Shown here: one piece after another, positions 32,130-43,089 of the stretch | How positions within the stretch are numbered: position 1 is the first letter of the stretch | Layout of the letters: every line of letters begins with the position of its first letter | NCBI GenBank assembly: GCA_003550325.1 | Contig: QKWP01000195.1 | Span: 90,051 to 154,050 of the forward strand | Reading direction: 5' to 3' | Source of the DNA: Gigaspora rosea | Lineage: Eukaryota; Glomeromycota; Glomeromycetes; Diversisporales; Gigasporaceae | DNA: 64,000 nt | The notes under the pieces: model-generated | Told to the model about the DNA's origin: nothing | What the model saw: only the letters and a program-made list of their open reading frames with translations | Databases searched by the model: none | Program-made: the position numbers and the translations under genes

Positions 32130-32395
32130 ATACATGTAGATCGATTTTTGTGTAACAAAAACAAAAAATTTTTAAAAAATTGCTAAAATTGCTTCTAACC
32201 TAAAATTTTATCTATGAAACTACCTTTTTTTATGCAAGAAAAAAATTCCTCACTAAATTTTACTATATACAAAGCCCTATTCTAATTTCTAACCTTTACC
32301 CTTACCCTAATATTAAAAGATTTAATTTTTATTTAATAGTTTTGTTTATTTTGTTTTATGCATTGTAGATCACCGGTGATGATCACCAGTGGTAA
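32130..32395 (-). mobile_element. TTAGGG-core MITE, member F (reverse)
   Basis: Complement of the core: ACCTTTTTTTATGCAAG, AATTCCTCACTAAATTTTAC and CTTTACCCTTACCCTAATAT near 32295. One end has the overlapping palindromes ATCACCGGTGAT and GGTGATgATCACC near 32370. The other end is diverged. Confidence 0.55.
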
Positions 32396-32503
32396 ATCAA
32401 AATATTTTTATAATTATATTATACAAGTAATTTAGATTTATAGAAATTTTTTATTTATTATATTTTTTTGATTTAAAGTACCTGTATAAGGCATAGGATT
32501 TAT

Positions 32504-32899
32504 TAGGGTTGGTTAGGTTCCAGTTAGGTTCTGATAGGTTCTAAGTAAATTAATAATTTTTAAACTGATTTTTTATTTTTTAGTTCTTAATTAAAGTTAT
32601 TAATTATAAAATTATGAACAATTTTAATTATAAGCATAAAGCAAAAAACTTTCTTTTAAGTTTATAAATTCTTTAAAATATTAATTTAGAACCTAGGTTC
32701 CAGAACCTAGGTTCTAAATTAATATTTTAAAGAATTTATAAACTTAAAAGAAAGTTTTTTGCTTTATGCTTATAATTAAAATTTTTCATAATTTTATAAT
32801 TAATAACTTTAATTAAGAACTAAAAAATAAAAAATCAGTTTAAAAATTATTAATTTACTTAGAACCTATCAGAACCTAACTGGAACCTAACCAACCCTA
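32504..32899. mobile_element. Near-perfect 396-bp palindrome
   Basis: Arms of about 198 bp meet at 32701/32702 with almost no loop. The left arm starts TAGGGTTGGTTAGGTTCC and the right arm ends with its complement. Landmarks are mirrored at equal distance from the centre (AACCTAGGTTC next to the centre; GCATAAAGCAAAAAACTTTC further out). Only scattered mismatches are visible. It is probably a foldback-type MITE. The transcript would be a long hairpin. Confidence 0.85.
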
Positions 32900-33251
32900 G
32901 GATTTATTCAGTTTACTTATTAAAAATTATATATAAATAAGAGTACAACTAGCTATATATATATTTTAGTATTTAATTTATATAGTTCATCTAAAGGTTT
33001 CCATACTTGCTGCTATACCTGTACCCAAACTATATAAATTGTCTATTTATATAATCTTCTGCTTCTTGACTAATTCTCTTTATATTATATAACTAATATA
33101 TAGTTATATTTTTACTATGATTTAATTTTACTATAGTTTGTACAACCTAGTTGTAGCAAAGAAAAATTTTTATAGCCAAATTTAAATTTTATTTTTTATA
33201 TATATAAAGAGGCCAATTTAAAAAAGCTAATATTTATATAATTAAGTTATA
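32900..33251. other. AT-rich, no gene seen
   Basis: TATATA-rich sequence with no coding signal. Confidence 0.5.
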
Positions 33252-33573
33252 TATGACACATGTGATATGTTACTTGTAGATCATCTTTGCATCGATAAAG
33301 TTTAGTTTTTGTTAGTTTAGGGTTAGGGTAGGCACCTAGGTTTAGTGTTAGGGTTTGGAATATATAGTAAAATCACTCATGAAAAACTTTTTGTTAGAGC
33401 ATAGAAGGTGGTTAGAGCATGGAAGATGGTTTTATGCAGATTTTGAGTAATAAGAAATTTTTGTTAGTTTTTTGATAAAATGAACGTTTGTTTTGAATTT
33501 TCTGATCATGCTACATCATATGAGATCCTGAAATCTGATTGGTTCAGTGATACATAAGCCATTGTCATTTATA
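33252..33573 (+). mobile_element. TTAGGG-core MITE, member G
   Basis: Core from TAGTTTAGGGTTAGGGTAGG near 33313 through ATATATAGTAAAATCACTCA, a TTTTTGTTAGAGCATAGAAG block that is locally duplicated, and CTGATCATGCTACATCATAT to TCTGATTGGTTC near 33533. Terminal similarity is weak (TGACACATGTGATATG against the complement of CATAAGCCATTGTCA). Confidence 0.55.
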
Positions 33574-33659
33574 TGACAAATAACTTTACTTTATTTATAT
33601 ATAAAGTAGCCAAATTTTAAATTTTTAATATATATAAAATTAACAAACCTTCCACAAAA

Positions 33660-34645
33660 ATCAAACTATGAAAAACTATATGGCTAACATATTTAATACA
33701 ACAAACCTTCACCAAGCTGCTGTCGGGTACAAAGACCATTCACTGGAGGTTCTGTGCTATGAAATAGAGATGAAAAAGACATGCAGACTTTTAAGCGAGG
33801 CACCTTGGTGGGCTTTGGTACTATCAAGCGAAGAAGTAGTAGAGCAACTCTGGAGGTTTGTCAAGCTCTGTAGATATGAATATAGAAGCAAAGGCCTGGT
33901 TAGGTATATTATTCTGTATAGCGTAACTCTTACTTTCTCTTTGGGTTTGGAAAATTTTCTCTGGTATCAACGGCTTCCCAAAAAATTCCAAAAAGTGGGC
34001 GTTTCGGCGCACCCCCTCCAAAAGATCAGCAGTGTTTACTCCGTCCCAATTAGGAAGGCACCTCTATTTCGGATTCAAGGTCATGAGTATATTTTGGAAA
34101 CAAAATAAACGAATGACACATAAGGTTTTTTCAGAGAAACCGCTGGAGGAATTTTTACATAGTTTTCTTTTTCTCTTTTACAACATATATATGTCCAACC
34201 ACTTTTTTTTCTTTTGCTTTTTTCATCTTGTCCATTTACTTTAGGTTTTTCGTTTAGGATGTGTAGATTTCCTCAATTTTTTACTTTCCCTTTTTTCACT
34301 TCCCCCTTATACCCCCTTCTTATACTTTGTGTTTTTTTTTTATCTTTCTTGTTAGTTGCAGATAGTAGTTGTTTAACTTTTCTGCCAGGATCTAGGTGGA
34401 AGAAGTTTGAAAGAAATTAGATGGGACTGACGAGCTGATAGATCTCTGTCGATGAGATGTATCTTGAGGCCATTAGGTACAACGGATATAGGGAGATATT
34501 ATCTATCCTTGGCAGGTCGCAGTTAAGTGCTTATGATAACTGGCTGAGTTATAGTTTTAGTTTTAGATCAGTAGATCGAACCATAGTAATAGCATTTGCA
34601 TATGTAACTATAGTTTTCACAATAAAACATAACCGGACCACCTAG
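33660..34645 (+). other. Less AT-rich block with unrecognised open frames
   Basis: Base composition changes noticeably (more G and C than either flank). The longest frame runs 33668-34108 (146 codons from ATG, start MKNYMANIFNTTNLHQ, end HEYILETK), followed in another frame by 34032-34244 and by 34457-34645. None contains a domain I recognise, and the later frames are poly-Phe-rich. The block could be an insertion of foreign or mobile sequence, or a small gene whose introns I cannot place. Flanks are AT-rich repeats (AGGCCAAATT words on both sides near 33210 and 34702). Confidence 0.35.
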
Positions 34646-35407
34646 TTAATATTAAAAAAAATATATATATATATATATATAATTAAATTAATTGTTTAAA
34701 GAGGCCAAATTTATATATAATAGGTGATCAAATTTTATATTTAATTATAAAAATACTATAACTTTAACTTATTATAACTTTATAAATAGATTTAAAAAAA
34801 TTTAAAAGCTTGAAGATGTTTAGCTTGTTTTAATTTAATATTTTAAAATAGTATTGTTTATTTACTATTTTTTTTTGAAGAAAAGTAGCAATTTAAATTT
34901 TATTAATTTTATTTGCTAAGAATAGACTTTATATACTATATTATTTGTAAAATTATCTTTTAATTTAAAGTTTAATATAAACAAATCTGCCTGTATTTTG
35001 TACTCATTTAGCTCTAATTTACTTTTTAAAATACTAAAATAATTAAATAAAACTTTGTACAATTATTTAAAAATAAAGATTACGTTTTTACAAAATTAGG
35101 TTAAAAAATTTTTAATTGATAATCCGCGAGTCAATCAGAGAAAAATGATCTACATTTACTAAGTAATTGTAGCGCAAATTACTTAATAAAAATCCTGATT
35201 TGTAAATGTGAAGTTTTTTTTTATTTTATACATACGTACATATATTACTCTACTCTTATTTAGCGAACCCAGTTAAAAATAAATTCTTCATTATAAGAAA
35301 AAATATTTTATTATTTTATTATTCATTATAATAGATAAAATTTTCTAGCCTGCTCATTATATATAACAAAGGTAGCCTTTAAATTTATTCAACCTACCTG
35401 TAATTCA
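34646..35407. other. AT-rich, no gene seen; (AT)n run
   Basis: An (AT)n microsatellite lies at about 34660-34682. Otherwise AT-rich with no credible frame. Confidence 0.55.
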
Positions 35408-35546
35408 TAGTAAGACCTCTCTAAATGCACCTCTCTCAAGACCATAGTAAAAAAAAAAAGCAAACATGTACTTTATAAGTTGGTGCCAAGCTATGCCATG
35501 CATTTAGAGAGAATTTACATAGTGTTCACTTTGGGAGGTCTTACTG
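35408..35546. mobile_element. Pogo-like MITE, second copy
   Basis: Inverted ends TAGTAAGACCTCTCTAAATG (first base differs from the expected C) and the complement of GGGAGGTCTTACTG. The interior has GCATTTAGAGAGAATTT and the AGTTGGTGCCAAGC word shared with 23919-24093. Right flank TA at 35547-35548. Confidence 0.75.
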
Positions 35547-36169
35547 TAATCTAAGTTTACCACAACATTAGAACTCGCAAATTTGAATCACTAACCACCA
35601 ACTACCCGTTAAGAACTAAACCATACCTTTAAGATCTAATCTATTTAGCAATTAAAAAACCGGCCTACCCAATCACGCATAGTTTAAAACCAACCAAGTT
35701 TATAACTCAACAAACTACCGCTACTAGTTTAAACCCTATAATCAATATGTAATATATGTATAAAAAAAAATAAAAAATAAAATTTACATTTTAAAAACAA
35801 TTTTTTACTTATTTATTTTTTATTTATTTTTTGTATACTTTAACATGAACATTATACACGTATATTTGCTAATTTCATCTCTAATCGAAACCAATCCTTT
35901 TATTAACTAACCCAATCCTATCATCTTAAACAAATCTACTAAAAATCACTAATCAGTAAAATTCAAAGAGTGCACCAAGGGAAAACCTGAAATTGTTGGT
36001 TTTCCGAAATTTCAATTTCAGAAATGGCTTATAAGAATCTAATATTGTCTGCTTCTAAAAGTGAAATTTCTAAAAATCAAGAATTCCAGGTTTCTCTTTG
36101 CGATATCCAAATCAGAAGTATAAATGCTTATTTAACTTTACACAGCACTATTTAAATTATTTCATTCGC
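35547..36169. other. No gene seen
   Basis: AT-rich with C-rich words (ACCAACTACC, CAACCAAG) near 35590-35710. A small inverted pair near 35985-36090 (GAAAACCTGAAATT ... AATTCCAGGTTTCTC) may be a short foldback. Confidence 0.4.
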
Positions 36170-37640
36170 ATCAATCACATTATTTAGTTTGTGCGAGAAT
36201 CTTAGAGAATATTATTTCTACCAACAACACAGCAGGAACTTGTTCGGGTCTAGAAGTAATAGAAGTGTACTAAATGTAGTACACACGACACCAACTTTTC
36301 TTGAGTGTGTTGTGATAAAAAATCTGATGAAATTAAATCAGAAAAGCAAAGTTTATACCAAGAACATAAATACGTTACCTAATTCTCCTCAGATAATTTC
36401 ATTTATATTAACTATTTCAATTGTGAAATAGAGTCATTAATCAGTGGAAAAATTATAAAATCAAATTACAGATTAAAAACACAAATACTTATTTATCATA
36501 TATAATACCTTTTAATCATTTCATTTGCATTCATTTAGCCTGAAAGTATAAAGATCATTTATTAACATGTAGTTAGAATCAGTGGATCAAGATTACACAT
36601 CAAAGACATAATACTTATTACCATTTCGCTATGTCTTTCAAACCTTTCATTTACTCGAAAATAGAGATTATTAATCAGTAAAAAATCATCAAATCAAGTT
36701 ACAGATAAAGAAAATAAATACTTATCTACCATTACATAATATTCTTTAAATCGCTTATGTATTAATCATCCTCATTTAGCCCGATAAAATAAAAATTATT
36801 TATTAATAAGTATGTTTAGAACCAGATCAACAAGAATATAAATACTTACCATTTTACAATACTTTTCAACCGTGACAAGAGAGTTCATTAATCAGTAGGA
36901 AATCATTAAATTAGATTCACAAATGAAAAATATAAGTACTTATTTACCATTACATAGAATCCTTTAAATTGTTTCATTCTTTGTCAACATTATTAATTCA
37001 GTCCACTAATATAAGATGATGAGAAATATATGTTCTTAAATTTTAAAAAGAATTATACCCTGGATCACCGTTTAGCTATTTTTAATAAATTTAAAATATA
37101 TATTCAATGATTTAACAAATAAAAACACTAAATATATTATTTACATACCTAAAGAACAATCGGATCTTCTTGATATTTATTTCTTGATCCGAAAAACCAA
37201 AAGAAAATATGTTTATTATTCCACAAATTAAAAATATAGACCATTGCATACTATCCTTATTTCATTCGCTTCTCACTTAGTCTGAGTGCATAAAAGATCA
37301 TTATTAATAAGTAGGATTAAAATCAGCAAATCAAAACCATATCGGTAAATACTTATTTACTATTCGCAATACCCTTCAAATAATATCATTCGCACTAAAC
37401 AATTCATTCTACTTGTGAAAATAGAGATTGTTAATCGGTAGAAAGTTATTAAATCAAGTTAACAAATGAAGAACATAAATACTTATCAGTTATTTACTGT
37501 TATATAGAACTCTTAATTTTAAATCGGTTCGTTCGCCTTAATTTTCACTCAGCCTGAGAATGTAAAGATCGCTTATTAATAAATGGGGTTAAAATCAGCA
37601 GATCAAGTCAAAAACATAAATATTATTTAAGTCTGGTTTT
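36170..37640. repeat. Degenerate tandem array
   Basis: The block ATAAATACTTATTTACCATT and the block TTAATCAGTAGAAAATCATTAAATC-type recur at steps of roughly 100-140 bp (about 36483, 36610, 36716, 36838, 36936, 37350, 37479, 37619). CATTTCATTCGC- and TTTAGCCTGA-like text lies between them. Units are strongly diverged. The frame 36189-36431 is inside the array and not supported as a gene. Confidence 0.6.
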
Positions 37641-38398
37641 GTACCAATTCGATCAAGTGATTAAGTTCTTTGCTTAAATGCGTCGCATTATATATGTAAT
37701 TCTGCGCATCTTCAAAAACAAGCTGTAAATCTTTAGTTGCCAATATTTGTAAACAATATTTTGTACTAGTAATGTTTTCGAAGTCTTAAAAGTTTTAAAA
37801 GTTAAAAAAAAATACTTAAATTTGTAATAAAACATTCTAAAAACAACGCATTATTGAATATGTTGACTAAGTTTATAGACTAATTTATATAGGGTCTAAC
37901 ATAGTAAATGCCGCGTACTTGCAAAGTAAAGTTTGTCAAAAAAAAAAGATTTACGATTAATAACATTATAATCTAAAGTTCATGGTATTGCTTTATCGTT
38001 TGTGTTACTCTAATACTATATTTGTTAGAAAATTTTATGACTTGACTTATGACTCGAAAATTTCAATTTGAGCTTTGCTTATATGTGATCTGCGTCACTT
38101 CTAATATAGAATTAAAAAATTTTATTACAATTTTTCTGCAAACTTATTTAGATTAGCTTTAAAATTAAAATAATATTGTAGTTTATATAAAAGATAATAA
38201 CTTTTATTAGTACTTTGCTTATAAAAATTAAAGCTTGTATTAAAAGTAAAAAAATTTTATACAAAATTATTCTTAATACAAACTCTTTTTACTAATTTTC
38301 ATAATTACTTTTAAACAAAAAAAAAACAATAAATATAGTTGTCCCTGTCACTTTTTATATAGTTACACCTCCTTATAAGTACCCAATATTGTGTGATA
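37641..38398. other. AT-rich, no gene seen
   Basis: No coding signal or paired repeats noted. Confidence 0.5.
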
Positions 38399-39412
38399 AA
38401 TTAATGGATAGGATTAACCTGTACTAGATCTAGTACATTGTACTAGATTTAGTATATAATTAATCTGTTAATTTTTAAAATTAACTATTTAATTAAATAT
38501 TTTTTAATAATATTTTAACTTATGGGCTACTTGTTTTAAAAAACTCATAGCTTTATATAGCTTTTTAAATTTTATATATTTTTGTTTAAATTCACATTTG
38601 CTAGTTTAACCTAGTTTTTAGCATGTTTACTAGTAATTTTACAAAATATTTTTGATTATAAAAAATCTTTTTTACTAAATAAATTTATTTAAACTATTGA
38701 TAAAATTATAAATATAAATTTGTTAGTTTTAATTATAAAAAATTTTTTTAAGATTAGATTAATATATAAGAAATAAACTAAAGTTGAAATTTTTGCTAGT
38801 AAATACTATATCACTAATATATCCAATTTATATATAAAAATTAGATGTAATTTTTTTTAAAATTTAAAGTAATATAATTTGAGATATACTAATTTGGAAT
38901 TAAAAAAATTTTGTAATTGAAATTAGATAATAAATATTTATTAAGAATTTAGAAAATTTAATCAGCAAAAATTTTTCTAAACTCTAGTTAAACTCATATG
39001 GCTTACTATGTAAAAGTAATAATTTGTAAACATTTTTAATAAAAGCTTATAATATAAGTAATAATTATTATAATATAACTAATAAGAATATTTTTTTTAA
39101 CAAGCCTATACAATTTTTTATTTATTAAAACTTTTAATTTGCCAAATATATTAATAAATTATAATTATAATTGACTTTACAAATATATAAAATCTAGTAC
39201 ATTTGAAATCACAAAAATACAAGATATAAAAAAATTTTTTTATAAAAATTTATTATTAATTTAAAAAAAAATACTACTAAACAATTTTGAATACTTATTA
39301 GATTTTTGTATATAAAAAAATTAAACTATTAATTTTTTTAAATTTTTAATGCATTTTTTAAAATGTATTAAATTTAGTACAAAAAGTAAATCCAATCCAT
39401 TAAATATAGTAA
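38399..39412. mobile_element. AT-rich element with long diverged inverted ends
   Basis: Ends TTAATGGATAGGATTAACCT followed by GTACTAGATCTAGTACATT, and the complement of AATGTATTAAATTTAGTAC plus AAATCCAATCCATTAA, form about 40-bp inverted repeats. The 1-kb interior is extremely AT-rich without coding capacity. Confidence 0.5.
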
Positions 39413-39536
39413 AAATCTTATTTTAGTTACAAATCATTTATAATCACTATCTCTATAAAAATTTAATTTTTTAGCAATTTTATTAATAATAAACCCTTAT
39501 TATAATTACTAATTTTTAACTAAGGACTTAATTAGG

Positions 39537-39895
39537 CATTGCACATTGCGATGTGCTTGTATATTGCACCCAATGATCTACCAATTAAATTTGAAGATCA
39601 GGTATAATATGCAAATTTTCTTTGTGTAACAAAATAAAGAAATTTTTCTAAAATTTGTAATATCAAAAAAATTTATCTACTTAACCACCTTTCATGCTAA
39701 CAAAAAAAATTCCTTGCAAAATTTTGGTATATACTATTATTTACTCTAACTTCTAACACTAACCCTTATCCTTACCCTAACCTTATATTAATTTAAAATT
39801 TTGTTATATAGAACATTTGTTACATGGATCTACAAACTATGTTTACATACTGTGTACAATAAATTAGCATATATTTATTCTTTAACTAAACTATA
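39537..39895 (-). mobile_element. TTAGGG-core MITE, member H (reverse)
   Basis: Reverse relative of 6780-7155 with the same terminal sequence (TTAATTAGGCATTGCACATT, GATGTGCTTGTATATTGCA). Core complement GATCAGGTATAATATGC near 39597, CCTTGCAAAATTTTGGTATA and ACCCTTATCCTTACCCTAAC near 39760. The two copies define one terminal subfamily of the family. Confidence 0.7.
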
Positions 39896-40490
39896 GCAAA
39901 TATAGATTATAAAATCTGATTGGCCAATATTTATTTTTAAAATTTTTATTAAAAATTTTAAAGGTTTGATAGCAAATAACTTTTGACCTGATAGTCCAAT
40001 TTGAATAAAACAACTATTAAATGTTTATTTTGGTAAGATGATTTTAATAAGCCCAAAATTGTTAAAATCTAATTACAAGTTCCTAAGATTGTTAAGAATT
40101 TGTATCATTTTATATGTTTAGAAATTGATTTAAATTTAAATATTTGAGTAAAAAATGCTTTGCAATCTCAGATTCTGTAATTAGATTTGAATAATTTTTG
40201 ACTTATTAGAATTATTTCATTAATATGAGCACTCTAGTAGTTGGTTTATTTAAATTTGGTTGCTGGATCAAAAGTTATTTACTATTTACTATTTTAAGTT
40301 TTTTAATAGTTTTTAATATATTACAACTAAACAATAATTGGCTTGTAGTCACATAACTATACCAAAGTATTTATTTATAATCACTCCTTTACTCCTCTAT
40401 ACAATTACTACAATAGAATGTGATTAACTTGGTAATTATATAGAGAAATAGCTATATTAGCTAAACATACTAGCAAATTAGTTAGAAGAG
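39896..40490. repeat. Inverted unit pair related to 47346-48010
   Basis: AATAACTTTTGACCTGATAG near 39977 and its complement-like GATCAAAAGTTATTTACTAT near 40265 bracket words such as TAAGCCCAAAATTGTTAAAA. The same type of unit alternates in the element at 47199-48135. Confidence 0.5.
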
Positions 40491-40685
40491 ATTAATGGAT
40501 TCGTATTATTTCACTGACAATTACTTCACAAACATAACACTATACTAACAACCATTTTACTGACACTTGATTTGCTGACAAGCATGTTTTTACCGATATG
40601 TTAATTTTACCGATACACACTTCACCAACAGTTAGTTTTACCGACAAAATTAACTTACTGACAAGCTCATTTTACCGAAAATAGA

Positions 40686-40955
40686 GGACCATTAAAGCCA
40701 GATGCCTTTATATGTTTTTTATTATTTAATAAAAATTAGGGTAAGAGTTAGTTAGGAGTTTGAATTAGGATGTTCTATAGGTAAAATTGCCTTCCCGACA
40801 TTTTTTAGTAATGCTCCAAGACACTCATTTTTTGTATTTTTGGAGTTTTTCACTTTTTTCTTTGTTTTGTCTCGTCAGGCTGATCTGTGATGATCAAAAT
40901 TTACAATTTGATTGGCTGTCAGTCACGTGATGGTACCTGGCTTTAACGGATCCCT
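40686..40955 (+). mobile_element. TTAGGG-core MITE, member I, with 9-bp target duplication
   Basis: A 270-bp element with ends GGACCATTAAAGCCAG / complement of CTGGCTTTAACGGATCC. The 9-bp direct repeat GAAAATAGA flanks it (40677-40685 and 40956-40964), and removing the element restores continuity of the host end. It retains TTAGGGTAAGAGTTAG and TTTGATTGGC but has lost much of the middle core. Confidence 0.75.
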
Positions 40956-41204
40956 GAAAATAGAATTTATCAACAAAATTATTCTACTGACAATACAATT
41001 CATCGACAAAAAATTCGCCAACAAACAATTTGCCAGATGCCTTAAGTATCACGGTTGATGCTGAAGTTATAGGGTCTTGATTTGAAACTATAAGACCTGC
41101 TAAAATCTACATATACTTTATAAATATAAAATCTACTTTACAGAATATGGCACTTTTTTGTAGATAAGTTTAAGATAGTTTAAAATAATATTAAAGTTAT
41201 TAAT

Positions 41205-41510
41205 ATTATATTTTTTATAATTATAAGATTATTTTAAAATTTAATAACCAAAAATAATATTATTATTATAGTTTAATAATTATTAATTATTATAAAATAA
41301 TTATATGATTATTATTTAAGATTATTTTAAGATATTTTTAAGATGTTTATAAGATTTTATTAAAATTTTTTTAAGATAATTATAAGATTATTTTAAGATT
41401 ATTTTAAGATTATTTTAAGATTGTTTTAAAATTATTATAAGATAAGATCATTATAAAATTATTTTAAGATAATTATAAGATTAATATGAGTATTTAAGAT
41501 AATTATAAGG
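41205..41510. repeat. TAAGATTATTTT simple tandem array
   Basis: The 11-12 bp word TAAGATTATTT and variants (TAAGATAATTA) recur about 15 times. The frame at 41481-41723 is not a gene. Confidence 0.7.
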
Positions 41511-42110
41511 TATAATTTTGATAATTTTATTATAATCTTTAAGATTATAATAAATCAATGAAAAAAAATTAGGTAGTTTCTGTAAAGTATACCCAAACTC
41601 TACCCTAACCCTATAAGATAAAGACGAAAAAAACATCCAAAGAAATTTTATATCAGAATAGGTCATAACTCCAGCATTAGCCGTGACAATAATTATTATT
41701 ATCGTCATTAATAAAATGAGCAATTTTTATTGTCATTATTAATAAATTGCATAATACGAATTATTCTTAGTAGTTTATTAGATTGCTGTGGTTTTATATA
41801 TCAATGAGTTGTATTGTCAGCAATTGAATTGTCGGCAAATCATATTGTTGACGAATTGTATAGTCAGTAGAATAAGCTTGTCGATATATTCTAATTTCGG
41901 TAAAATGATCTTGTCGGTAAGTTGATTTTGTCGGTAAATGTAACTGTCGGTGAAGTGTATATCAGTAAAATCAACTTGTAGGTGAAAAGGAACTTGTCAG
42001 TAAATCAAGTGTCGGCGAATTTTGTGTCGATAAAAAAAGCTTGTCGGTAAAATGATTGTCGGTGTAGGTTGATGTCTGTGAAGTAATTGTTAGCGATTTG
42101 ATTGCCACCC

Positions 42111-43080
42111 AAGATTAATAAACAAGATAAAAAACAAAATTAAAAAATTTTTATATACTTTAGAAATTTGGAAGTTGTAACATCATTTTGCACTATAAAT
42201 TAGCAATAAAACAAATATATATACAAAAAATATTATATAAACAAACAAGCAAACAAACAATATATATACTATTTAAAAAAAGGTTAATACTAGCCTAATC
42301 AATATAACAATACCAAAGAGTAGTGTAGTACAATTTACTGTTTCAGCCTTTTTTGCCATTTTTTAATATCTCAATATTTCAGTATTTCAAGTGTCCCAAC
42401 TATGTTTCAAGTTTTAATAATTAATAAATTTATTTAAAAAAATATATATAATTATATATTTTTTTAGATGCTGAACACATTTCTAAAAAAATTAATTTAG
42501 ATTATCTTAATATTAATTTATAAAATTGTTCCAAAATATTTCAAAGTGTTCCAAAATGTTCCAACTTATACCCTTACTATTCTATTTACAACACTGCCAA
42601 AAAGCATAAATTATTAATAAATGTCAAATAGGTTTCAGACTAGAAATCAAAATTCTAAAAAAAATGCCAAGTCATATAGCTTGGTATACAAAAATATATT
42701 AAAATTTAAAAAGCTTATAAAAGGTACAGATTATTGATATAGAAATTGCAGAAATTAAACAAATAATCTTAGCTAAAAATCTTTATTATAAAGCATTGAT
42801 AGAAAGCTAATTCAAAATTATTTAAAACTAATTTAAAAAAATTAAAGAAGAAAATATTAAGCCAAAAATAAAATAGCGACCCATCACACAGTGACTCTAA
42901 TATAATAAGCCAATCAGATTTAAGATTGGCCCAGTAGTAATAGTTCCTGATTACAGTTACCGATTCCTAATTAGATCTAAACCAGTAGAATTAGATCTGT
43001 TTTTTTTTAATTTGTTTCACAATAAATACTGGTATTATTTTATTTTTGCTTTAGGTCAATTTTTGCGAAATTAGTGACTG
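42111..43080. other. AT-rich, no gene recognised
   Basis: A-rich plus-strand text at 42640-42890 suggests a Lys/Ile-rich decayed frame but is full of stops. Nothing assignable. Confidence 0.4.
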
Positions 43081-43089
43081 GCTATAGAA

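Larger units (their letters stand above)
40500..42110. mobile_element. 1.6-kb element with ends built of TGTCGGTAA motifs
   Basis: The left end (40510-41055, minus an insertion) is a run of CTGACAA / ACCGACAA words. The right end (41810-42100) is a run of TTGTCGGTAA words in the opposite sense. Several longer matches are in order (ATTCTACTGACAATACAATTC against its complement near 41850), so these are long complex terminal inverted repeats. The middle is a TAAGATTATTTT array. A TTAGGG-family member with a 9-bp target duplication sits in the left end. No transposase. Confidence 0.65.

Noticed and set aside
3133..33330. Telomeric or subtelomeric DNA because of TTAGGG runs
   Set aside because: The runs are one to three units long, always inside the same short element family and in both orientations, with no long array.
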